A stretch of 64,000 nucleotides of DNA, taken from positions 248,001 to 312,000 of the forward strand of contig JAIUPT010000031.1 of the NCBI GenBank assembly GCA_022315425.1, given 5' to 3'. Made by a program: the position numbers and the translations under genes. The stretch is from Pseudevernia furfuracea. Lineage: Eukaryota; Ascomycota; Lecanoromycetes; Lecanorales; Parmeliaceae. This document shows, piece after piece, positions 52,587-62,102 of the stretch (its first letter is position 1; the number at the start of each line of letters is the position of its first letter). The notes below the pieces were generated by a model. It saw nothing but the letters and a program-made list of their open reading frames with translations. It was not told the origin of the DNA and made no database searches.

Positions 52587-55315
52587 GGCCTAAAACTTGA
52601 TAAGAAAGAAATAGAGGGTTGTGAGAAGCGAAGATGGACAGCACAGGAAGTAAAGCGACTGTGAACTGCACGATTGTGGGAGCAAAGATTGGCGTTTGAT
52701 GACTGTATACACTGGACGAGTCTTCATACCAAATGACACGTGTTGTGTGAGATATCTGTTGTTTATCAAGTGCTTTTGGACCGCAAGTATGGCACCGTGA
52801 GCACGACTACGATTGCAATAAAAAAACAGAATGTGGTGGACAAAGCTGGAAAGTTGAGAGAGTCATATATATCCTCGTTTCGTTCTTGTATGTGACCAAC
52901 GGCAAGATTAAGCATTCATTAGCAGGCCCAGGCACCACGGTGTGAAGGTCCGTGAAGCTGACTATGCCATGGAAACGGTTCCCAAGTCGATTATCTTAGG
53001 CCTGTTACATAGAAGAAGGGTCAATGTGCTGCTGAGTACAAGAGAGAAGACTCTGTATCGTTACACGGGATCTTCTGATGAAGTGTCGTTGATGGAGATC
53101 GCCACCACCGCCGGCCCGAGGGTTTCTAGCGCGCCGCGACGGCATCAACCTTCATTGTTGCATAGCGTTTGCGTTTGCCACCGCTATCCGCTCGTGATAT
53201 CTTGTAGTTCAAGTCTCCTACTCCTTTGCACCCGTATGACCCAGCTCTTGTACTCCGACAGCTATGTGACTGGAGGCTCTCGACGCTCTGTGAGCTTCGG
53301 TTGAGCTACGCACGCTCGGTATTATCGCTGCGCAACATCTTCCTCGACTTCAACCATATAGGTCTCCTTGCAAGCTGAAATCGTCTTCGGGTCTTTCTGA
53401 CGAAAGAAGGCGTTGCCATGCCATATCCACATGGCCGTGTTCAGAGTGTCTTAGACCCGCAGACGGGCGCTTGTCGAATACTGGTTCAGAGCATCTTGTT
53501 CAGTGCGAATGCTCGTCTAGGATAAGGTTCCTGTTCTGTACTCTCAAAGCGATCAGAACAGATCGCAAGTGATGATCTGTAAAGATTTGAGCGCTGTTAC
53601 GTATCATTCTGACAGGAACAAAGACTTCATATCCGCCTCAAATCTTTTGAGTCTAGCGACAGCCTGATAGGAACCTCCTTATCTTTGAGCCACAGGTTCC
53701 GGGTCAGTCTCCATAGACCACCATTGGATAGCATGTAGAACTTCTATAAGACCGTATCAATATGGTTGATGAGATGAGCAGAGGCGGACCGGAACAACAG
53801 GCAGTTTATACGATATGTCCTGCGCCTAAGCCGCATGATTGTTTGCAGTGTGGGTGGAGCTTTCTGCATGACGCACGCTAATGCACGGAATACGCGCGCT
53901 TTCTGTCGCCAGTAGATCCATCAGACAGTATGCTTCGTGCTTGTCAGAATAGAAATATTCCTAATTCGCTTCTCTTCACGGAAAAACAGTCGCGTGAGTG
54001 TGCAGATATGCATCATGCAACCCAAAGTTTTGGAAGGGCTCTAGAGTACATAACAATCCGAGTCGCTGCAGCTACCCTTGTACAAGGCCCAATTGATTTT
54101 GTTAGGCTGCTGCTCCAAATACTACGCAGAACAGGCGACACCCTCCGAGTACAGTGAACGCGGATTCAATTGTCTGTACTCTAATTATTGCTAAAACGGA
54201 GGTGACTCTGATACTCATCAGAGTCAGTTCAGTTTAGAAATAGTGCAGGGAAAGACTAGTGCTCGTTGCCGAGGATATGACCTTCTCCTTCCCTTCCGTC
54301 GTGACATCACGTTTGTCATGCGGATACCTGCAGGGTTTTGCCTCCTTCCGAAAGGAAATTCCTTTTCTGACTTTCAATCCTTCGTTCCATCTCTCCCGTT
54401 GATGTGCTTTCCTGGCGGTATGGCAATTTTTCCGCACACGACTTACTAGAAACTTAATTCGCTCTGCAACCATCTGATAGAACAGCAGAATTGCGTCCTG
54501 GGCTGCTTTTCGCACAGAGTGCACGACAAAGAGACTGTGAAGGATGCAGTTGCTACAAGAATCGCAATGATTGATTCAAGAGCATACTAATGTCGAGAAA
54601 TTCGGAACTGGCGTGCGCTATTGACGTTCCATTAGCTCCCAAAGATACAGTGGAGGAACCGTCACATGAAAAACTGAGCGTTCCTGCCTGCCCAACTCGC
54701 ATTCCAGCGAATCAGATGACAGCGCCATGTCAAGCTTTTTGATTAGGTCTATCTGTCTGGCTGGATTGCTACCACGCTTGACGCTTCACTGCGGCTGAGC
54801 TTGGAGCTAATAGCGAAATAAAGTTGCTCGACCTTTTGCTCCAGACACCTGCTCATGCTGTGGACCCACTCGAATACTCATAACTCTTACATACTAACTT
54901 GAATTAGGAAGTCATGTTACCTCGCCCTGCGGTCGGGCAGGACCCATTTATTTTTATCTTTTTAACACTATCGGGCTAGTATGTACATACAAATGCTTCA
55001 AGCTGGATAGGCTACGCTTGATGGAAAGGAAAGGGGCTGCATTGTCCGTCTAAAGGCGCTAATGCACTCGAGACCTGCGCATTTGCTGACTAGTACATTC
55101 CATGTGACCTCAAATCCTTCAATATTTCGCACCAGAGCTTTTACCTACTAAACTAATTCGAGCAGAGTCGTGACTGAGGCTCTTTGGCCTTCGCTTCACT
55201 ATTTAGCGCTTGTCATCTCGATTGCGACTTAGGACAAGGCTCCTCCTGGGTACCACAAGTTACCATAACAACATTTTCGAGCATCTTGGCCTCGAATACG
55301 TTATCCTTGTCCATC
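52587..55315. other. 2.7 kb without a supported gene
   Basis: Several 60-120 codon frames exist on both strands but overlap each other and show no domain, signal or splice structure. 54900-55315 should include the promoter of the zinc-finger gene. Confidence 0.35.
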
Positions 55316-56770
55316 ATGCGTCAGAAATACAACCACGCATTAGCGTATGGGACGACCAACCCGTGGGTCTCCAAAACTCTTGTGCGACGTCGGTTCCTAA
55401 TACTGTAACAGCAAGCCACCACCGTATTACCCAGGCAATTTTATCTCCATTCAATATCCTACCTCATCGCATCGAGAGTCTTCGTACCCGTTACCGCGCA
55501 CGAATGTCTCACCTTCGCTCTCCGAGAACAGCTATCCCGGTTATCTGGCTGCGAATGAACACGATATCGAAGGTAGTAGCGATGTACAAAGCAACTCATA
55601 CTGTGAATCGGTTCGAAATCGCCAAGGTGGAATCGATGTGCCATACCATGACTCCACTACCATCGGCGGTATCCATAATAACCACGCCGCGAGATTAAGG
55701 CAGAATCTCTCCGGGCCAGGCTATGATAAAACCACAAATGCGCCCAGCCAACTTGGTCCTTTCTTTACGGACATCAATACCCGATGCTCTAGCTCCTATC
55801 ATGACACGTCTCTAGAGAGACTTCAACCGATGGAGTTTTCTTCCAACGCGTATGCAAGTATTGGAAGTCACTTCCAGCTTGATAAAACGCTGGACATTGA
55901 GGGAAACCTATTTACGGACCCCATGTTCTCTCAAGATCTATCAATCGATGTTCACACTAACCCAGATAACACCGCAGCCAGCCAGACAGATTTCGAAGAT
56001 CATGTTCTACATTTCAACCCTCACTTGTCTGCTGGCAGACCTATGCCTCCTAGCGTCTTGAGCGCAAGGGATTATGGGAACAGCCCATACTACGATATCT
56101 CTATACCCATCATACACACGAATCAGGTCTTCATGCCGACAAATTCAACTATCTGTTCAGGTTCTCCGATAAAATACTTTCCAACTGGCACTACTATCCT
56201 TTCGAACACATCGCCAGGTATCGCATCCGTGGAGACTACTCATCTCGATAAGCTATCGAGCCTCAGTAATCACAGTATAACGCCGTGTCAAGTGCCACAG
56301 GCACCCACATCTCGCTACCTGGTCTGGTCGCATCACCAGGCTACGCTGCGAATGGTACATCTTCAGGTTTCAGACACGTGACAGAAATGCCCAATCCAAT
56401 CTACACATTTCCTCATCTCAACCAAGAGACCTCTCCAAGCCTTGAGTCCATGAAAGGTCTCAAACCCAATCAGCCGCAGGATGTCGACAACTACAGGCAC
56501 GACGAGTCGTTGGATGTCATACCCGTCAGAAACCCCTCATCAAATCCTCCAGTCTCAGTCACCGGTCCTGACTTGGGACACGGCTTTTCAAAGTGTCCAC
56601 GGCAAGGATGTCACACAGTCACTACAAAAAGGCACCACAAGTCGAATATGCGAAATCACGTGCGTACTAAGCACGAGAAGCCCGCACCACCCACGTGCGA
56701 ACTCTGCGGGAACGAACTCGAGAAGAACTTCCATCTCAAAAAGCACCTACTAGGAAAGACAACGCACTAG
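55316..56770 (+). CDS. C2H2 zinc-finger protein, putative transcription factor (440 aa, 3 exons)
   Basis: Exons: 55316-55362, 55412-56217, 56301-56770. Intron 1 (49 nt, GTGGGT...AACAG) joins MRQKYNHALAYGTTNP to KPPPYYPGNFISIQYP. Intron 2 is less certain: GTATCG...CCACAG (83 nt) is preferred, but a 35-nt alternative (from GTAATC) also keeps frame. The body is Ser/Asn/Thr-rich and low in charge. The C-terminus holds two fingers, CPRQGCHTVTTKRHHKSN and then MRNHVRTKH, followed by CELCGNELEKNFHLKKH. It shares design and probably ancestry with the 47.3 kb gene. Likely nuclear; target genes unknown. Confidence 0.65.
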
Positions 56771-57332
56771 TTTCCCCTGGTAAATTCCGCGTGGACGGTG
56801 CGAAAGACAAGGGCGGACGGGAAGCCGTATGCTACGTCTCAGCAGGTTCATGACTATGTCAACGAGAGGATGACGGAGAAGGCTTGACTTTCATTTGTGT
56901 TGCGCTAGCAAATGATAGTTCGCGAATCTTCGCAATCATGATCTCAGAGCTAATCACAGCGTGGCTTTGTTGACGTGGTTTATGATAGTACCTTTTTTGC
57001 ATAGTGTTGGATGCACCAGTCCTCGGAACGAAGGGAGTAGGCATCTTCAATTTCTTGGCATAAAATAGAGGAGTGCACTGGTCCCCAAGCACCGGCTCCG
57101 TGGAGGGTCGGTACCTGGAGATCTTCCCCGTCCGGCGCGTTGTCTTCCGACAGTTTTGGCCAACTCAGGGCGCAGAGAGCTCGAGAAGCTTGAGAATTCT
57201 GTAAATATTGCGTTACGTAACATGATCAATCTATCTTTGAAGAATCACAGGTCACGTAGGGGTCGGAGGGAGAGGGGGAGACAAACGCTAGCAAAGGTGT
57301 TAGTTTAAGCGCCCAAAGCTTTGCCCCATGAA
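56771..57332. other. Intergenic, no gene seen
   Basis: 3' flank of the zinc-finger gene and of the minus-strand hypothetical gene to the right. Confidence 0.35.
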
Positions 57333-57623
57333 TCAATTGAACCAAACGAACCCGAGCGGGTGGAGAGTTGGAAGGAAGAATACGAATTCGTGTCGGTCAT
57401 GAGACATTGAGTAGGTACAAAGGGATGATGTGGAGTCGGATGACCTGCGGTTATTCGTGGAGAACTTGACGTGGGAGGACAATTGTTGAGTATCAGGGTC
57501 CACTCGACCAATCGCATAGAGCGATCGTCGACTAGTATGCGGAACTGTCTTCGAAGTGTCCCAGCCATCGCCGCTGATTGGGCTGAGCAGTTTAGGAGAA
57601 CTGGGATTTGTAGGAGACCCCAT
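57333..57623 (-). CDS. Hypothetical small protein (96 aa)
   Basis: ATG 57623 begins MGSPTNPSSPKLLSPISG and reads DTSKTVPHTSRRSLYAIG and RVDPDTQQLSSHVKFSTNN. The 3' part is less certain: the frame 57305-57420 on the same strand (TNSYSSFQLSTRSGSFGS) is also protein-like, so a small frameshift or missed intron may exist. Divergent from the 57881 gene, with about 260 bp between them. No family recognised. Confidence 0.35.
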   Translation of the reverse strand: MGSPTNPSSPKLLSPISGDGWDTSKTVPHTSRRSLYAIGRVDPDTQQLSSHVKFSTNNRRSSDSTSSLCTYSMSHDRHEFVFFLPTLHPLGFVWFN

Positions 57624-57880
57624 GACTCAGAAGAGGGGCCGTTTACAAGGAGAACTACTCAGACCTCTATATAACTAATTCTTCCTCTCTCAAGTTCTGA
57701 TCTTATAACCATATCCAGTTCAAGGCCCAGAGGAAGACTTTATCAGTACCTTCAATCATTCTGTTCTATTGTCCCACAAAGACGAGACGAATCATCTACC
57801 TTGACTCACCTCAGACTACTCCTCCCTTCTCATACCTGTTCACGTCCCCGTCGCACAGAAGCAACTAAGGCACAACCAAA

Positions 57881-58180
57881 ATGCCGTAAGTCTACCAAGC
57901 TAATCAAGTTTCCACCCAGCCTTTGACGACTAAGGTTAGGTACAATCCGAGAAACCCTCTCAAATTGAATTCAGAAATGCTCAGAAGACTTGAAGAATCT
58001 CAGAAGCCAAGTTCCCCTATCCAGGATTATGTCTCGAACCCAAACACCTCCGAACAGCTCGCTGCAACAGGGACTCGTGGGGGTTCGTCGCACCAGACAG
58101 AGATTAAGGCGAAGCGATATCAGCGTGACTTTGATGGAGGCGATAAGAAGAACAAGGGAAACGGAAGGGAGAGAGGGTAG
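57881..58180 (+). CDS. Small hydrophilic protein with a 5-nt first exon (81 aa)
   Basis: Exon 1 is ATGCC (57881-57885); the 54-nt intron has a perfect GTAAGT donor, GACGACTAAGG branch and TTAG acceptor (57939). Exon 2 is 57940-58180. The product starts MPYNPRNPLKLNSEMLRRL and reads PIQDYVSNPNTSEQLAATG and KAKRYQRDFDGGDKKNKG: a short, charged, probably disordered protein. The excellent splice signals and a CT-rich leader support a real gene. I do not recognise the family. Annotation pipelines would likely miss the 5-nt exon. Confidence 0.6.
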
Positions 58181-58957
58181 TAAGGGAAGCCTAGAGGATG
58201 CCCGGAGGATCGGATGAGGGCAAGGATGTGATGGACACAAGCACTTTCTTTTCTGCCCTTTTCGTTTTCGGATAGGGAGGGAGAGGTCTCGGGATGAGAA
58301 ATAGATTGAAAGCATGAAATTATGAATCAAACGGACGTATGGATGCATTGCTTGTGGTTCAGAGTGATCGAAATCCAGTGAAGAGTGTTTTTCTTAGAAA
58401 GCCATGCAGTTCTAAGTCATCGTGTCGGTGTGCGCATAAATCCGTCCTGCACGTCACGCTGCATAATTGCATATTAATTGTGCAATATCATATGCTTCAT
58501 CCCGGTACTTTATTGCGGCCGCTTGCTTTCCATCCTGTTCATGTTTGACTGAAGTGAGAATACTCGCAACGAGATAAGCAGGCTCACCCAGCTATGTTCA
58601 GCATATGTTGTACAAAGCTCAAGCTAGGGTATTGTCCAAATACATTCCTGTGCATAAGCGCCCGCATCTCAAAGAGGCTAGGTCGTTACTGCGGGTGGGT
58701 GGGGCTGTCGAGACGCGTGCAAAACCGCCTCTTCCCGTTATAGTCGTGGTTGGGGTTCATTTGTTCTAGGCGGCAGAGGTGTCCGTGATGATCGCAGAAG
58801 GAGATAGCTGCTTTTTTGACTTCTTTCATTTCATTTCCATAGTTTCCATCTACGCGACCATCAGCATCGATCTTCTTTTCCGACTCGTTTCCTTGTGCCG
58901 TTTGCTGGTAATCCTATGATCCAGGCATGTCTCTGAGCATTGGTCTTGCTCTGACTT
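58181..58957. other. Upstream of the methyltransferase-like gene
   Basis: No gene seen. A possible 5' extension of the methyltransferase frame was not found; a TGA lies two codons upstream of the ATG at 58958. Confidence 0.4.
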
Positions 58958-60046
58958 ATGATGTTTTCTCTACGGCGATCGTTATGCTTGCACGCCATTA
59001 CAGCGAGATGTTATCGGATCTCTCGAGTCACACAATCCAAGGGTGCACCAGTGTCTTTGTGGTCCTTGCGCGAGGAACTCGTTTCGCATGTTACCATCCA
59101 ACGGCGCGACCGCTCCAACCTGCTTAAACCTGTCAGACATGAAGGATTTGGGACTCATAAAGATATCCTCATTAAACCCGGCGATACAGTCGAACTCGAG
59201 GACGGAAGCTTCCTTCGAATCATTGAAGTGCCCAAAAATGAGTCTCATAACAGATACTGGATCGTTGGTTGGAGGTTTGTCCGAAATAGAGACACATTTG
59301 GCCTACCGGGACACAATAACGAAGTGTACTGGGTGGTTCATCTGGTAAAGGACGATCCACGGCCAGCTGCAGAGCAGGCTCGGGTGGAAGTAGACAGCTC
59401 GCAGATTTTACGGAAGAGAACGATGGCCATGGTCAACACTTCCTACCCAGATCTCCAAAATGGATTAGGAGCCGACCTTGGAATTCGTGATAATGGCGCA
59501 CTTTTCTGCAGATGGAAGCACACGGTTGTAACAAAAAGGGAGAAGTGCGTCAGACCCTTGAATGCGTTCGAGATCCCTGCTGCCGAGATATCGGAGGTTT
59601 CTTTCCAACGACTGCGTTTTGAGGAGTGCGACGATGGAGCCAAAAATCGGATTGCTGACGAGACACTGCGTTGATCCTGGCGGGGGATTACGAAGAGAGG
59701 AGGTGCCTGTATCAAGAGCAAAGATCCCAGTTCATTATCATCAGCTGTTGAAGCGCTTTCCCTCAACGACAACAGCCGGAGGAATGGCGTACCTGCTGCG
59801 TACACGTTCGCAGATGTCTGCTGTGGAGCTGGTGGGGCTTCCCGCGGCGCTGAAATGGCCGGTTTCTATTTGTGCTGGGCTTTAGATCACGACTCCCCCG
59901 CCTGCCAAACCTATCGTCGCAACTTTCCCAATGTACGGCTTTACCATGAGCAGCTTTCACTTCAGCTTCTTGCTATGCTGTGGCTCTGGGGGTGGGAACT
60001 TGTTATCATTGCGTTCGATCTAGCAGTGGTGTCATCCCTGAAGTAG
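58958..60046 (+). pseudogene. RID/Masc1-type DNA cytosine methyltransferase, truncated, with in-frame TGA
   Basis: The frame from ATG 58958 carries a BAH-like region, KPGDTVELEDGSFLRIIEV, YWIVGWRFVRNRDTFGLPG and NNEVYWVVHLVKDD, then a central part to LRFEECDD and RIADETLR. A TGA interrupts at 59672-59674. The same frame continues SWRGITKRGGACIKSKDP and then YTFADVCCGAGGASRGA (motif I, AdoMet binding) and FYLCWALDHDSPACQTYRRN (motif II and onward). It ends LYHEQLSLQLLAMLW... at TAG 60044-60046. The catalytic PC motif (IV), ENV (VI) and all later motifs are absent. This layout fits fungal RID-like methyltransferases, required for RIP in Neurospora. Stop plus loss of the catalytic half make it a relic. 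An intact copy may exist elsewhere in the genome. Confidence 0.8.
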
Positions 60047-61900
60047 TATCGGATCGGCCCGAGCTGTGAAAATCTGCGTACAGTCTTCGATCGCCACCAA
60101 TCAACCTGAATTTAGAACCCATTACCCGGTATGATTGTTCCATACTCTGACGTAACCGCGCTCGTCGTAACATACACTTCTTGGTATTAAAACCTCCACA
60201 TCCGCTTCAACGAAAAAGAGAGACATGGTCGATCGCGTAAATACGGATTCAGCTATGCAAACCGAAACTGAGGATAGTGCACTACTTTAAGTGTGTTTAC
60301 TGTGGGGTATGCCTACGTGTATGGCACGATGTAGCTGTAAGATGGGCATATACATGTGCATGGCGCGCAACTCAGCTGTCACACTTATGCGATTTGTCCA
60401 AATTCCACGAACTACATAGTGTAGCCTCGGGGGAGATGCGCCGAGTACCTTTTGGGTAGCCTGGTACGGCAAGATGCAGATGAGGCTATCATGACTATTT
60501 GCTCAAAGTCTCTGAGAGTGACATCCAGCTCCGCTTCGTCGTCTGACTTTCCGGCTTTGCATAAACCTCGCCGTGGGCTTGCATCATCTGGTGAGCGGTG
60601 GCAGGTCTTGCAATTGAAGTAAGAACAAGACACCAAGAGACAATGCACGAACTGGTAAATCTTAGTTTAGATGCATGCTTATATACGAGAAGCCAACTGA
60701 GCCAATCGCTTGCGGCACAATGCCGCCGGAAGTATCGCGAACCGAGGCTAACAGGACTTCAAGCAGTAGAACAGAAGATCCGCTGGCTCCAAAAGCACTG
60801 TGACATTGCCGACAATCTGGCAGGAGGAATAATTGTGCACATCTCTTCCCCACAAGTAGCGGCCTTGAACCTTAAGCTTTTCAGCCTTACCTCGGTTTGT
60901 GGTTCGACTACTGCTTCGCAAGGTTTCCCCAGAACATGAGTTAATCTAGCTGCCGATACGGCACCGGTATGCATGAGCTCATAAAAGCATAGTTTCATCG
61001 CTCGCTACCAGACGCCAATCAATCGCCGCTAAGATTCTTGAAGTGACATACATTTATCTCACATGCACTAACCCGAGCCGTCGGACCCCGGGTTTTCAGC
61101 CTGCATGGGATCCTCGGCATTGCTCGCTGCCAGACGCCAATCAAACGCGCTAAGGGTTCCCACAGCTTTCATTTACCAACAGACCACCCTTCCACCTCTC
61201 ATGCGTTATGCATGCAATCATGCTTGAACTCCAAGTCTCATGCACCCATCATGCACCTAACCGTGACACTAGACCTGAGGCGACCCTTGAGAGCCGTCGT
61301 GGAGATTTCACGTGACCGGTATCTAATGCACGGCCGGAGTAAGACGACACAAAAGTTAAATTCGCAGGAGAAATGCAAAAGCTTAAGCGGAAATTGCCTG
61401 CAGATTGGAGGAGATTGCATCGTTCCGTTAGTAACGGCTAGATACTGGGTCCCAGGCATATCCAGTAACCCAGCTCAGAGTGGATTGACACGGATTTTCC
61501 ATTACTTTTTGTCTCACCTGCATGAGTCGGGTGCGAGGCGGGCAAATATGCGGTTGGAGCTCCAGGATGCTGAAGAAGAATCGGCATACAGCATTGCACC
61601 GTAAGGATTCAGCTTTTGTGTTATATGATCTCAATCCTGGCTGCCTGGCCCATTCGAATTGGCCTTTTGAATATAAGTTCAGTGTTCCCATTGCCATCAA
61701 CGAAGCGATCAACATTGGCCATAATCAGATCTCCATTACCATTGCTGACTTCCAGTGCCTTGTCGCTATATCTCGTTACCTCCACGTTGACAATCCGTCA
61801 CAAGACTAGCACCAAGCACTTTGAAAAAAGGGTCTCGCAATGCCGTTGGTCATCGCAGAATCATCCCACCGAAATAGACTGACGACTAAACTCTGGGTAG
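60047..61900. other. Gene-poor; direct repeat at about 61000-61040 and 61122-61160
   Basis: The repeat core GCTCGCTRCCAGACGCCAAT occurs twice, 122 bp apart. I looked for the missing methyltransferase motifs here and found none. Frames on both strands at 60598-60998 overlap and could not be assigned. Upstream exons of THEQ copy 3 may lie before 61900. Confidence 0.4.
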
Positions 61901-62102
61901 GAATAGCACAGAGCATTCTCAGCAAAACCTGCATACCGCTCCACGCTCTGAAACGCACAATAAACCCCAGCTGCAATCCTGGCTCGAGAAGACAGAGACT
62001 CATGAGCAAATGATGGTTGGACAAAAGACCTCTCGATCCTTGGCAGATACAATCAGCCAGCTTGAAGAGACGGACAGAAAGCTCGAGAGAGACTTCAAAT
62101 GA
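61901..62102 (+). CDS. Dispersed THEQ family, copy 3 (terminal exon)
   Basis: After a GACGACTAAAC branch and GGGTAG acceptor (61900), the exon codes 66 residues: NSTEHSQQNLHTAPRS, PQLQSWLEKTETHEQMMVG, QKTSRSLADTISQLEE and DRKLERDFK, stop TGA 62100-62102. Phase and length (one base plus 201 nt) are identical to copy 1, and residues align along the whole exon. Charged helical C-terminus. Upstream exons unresolved. Function unknown. Confidence 0.5.

Noticed and set aside
25420..59674. TGA recoded as an amino acid (variant code or selenocysteine)
   Set aside because: Intact genes in the window end in TGA, no SECIS-like context was seen, and fungi of this group lack selenoprotein machinery as far as is known. 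Nonsense mutation is simpler.
60047..60998. Missing catalytic half of the methyltransferase
   Set aside because: No PC or ENV motif found in any frame of this stretch; the frames present do not resemble methyltransferases.
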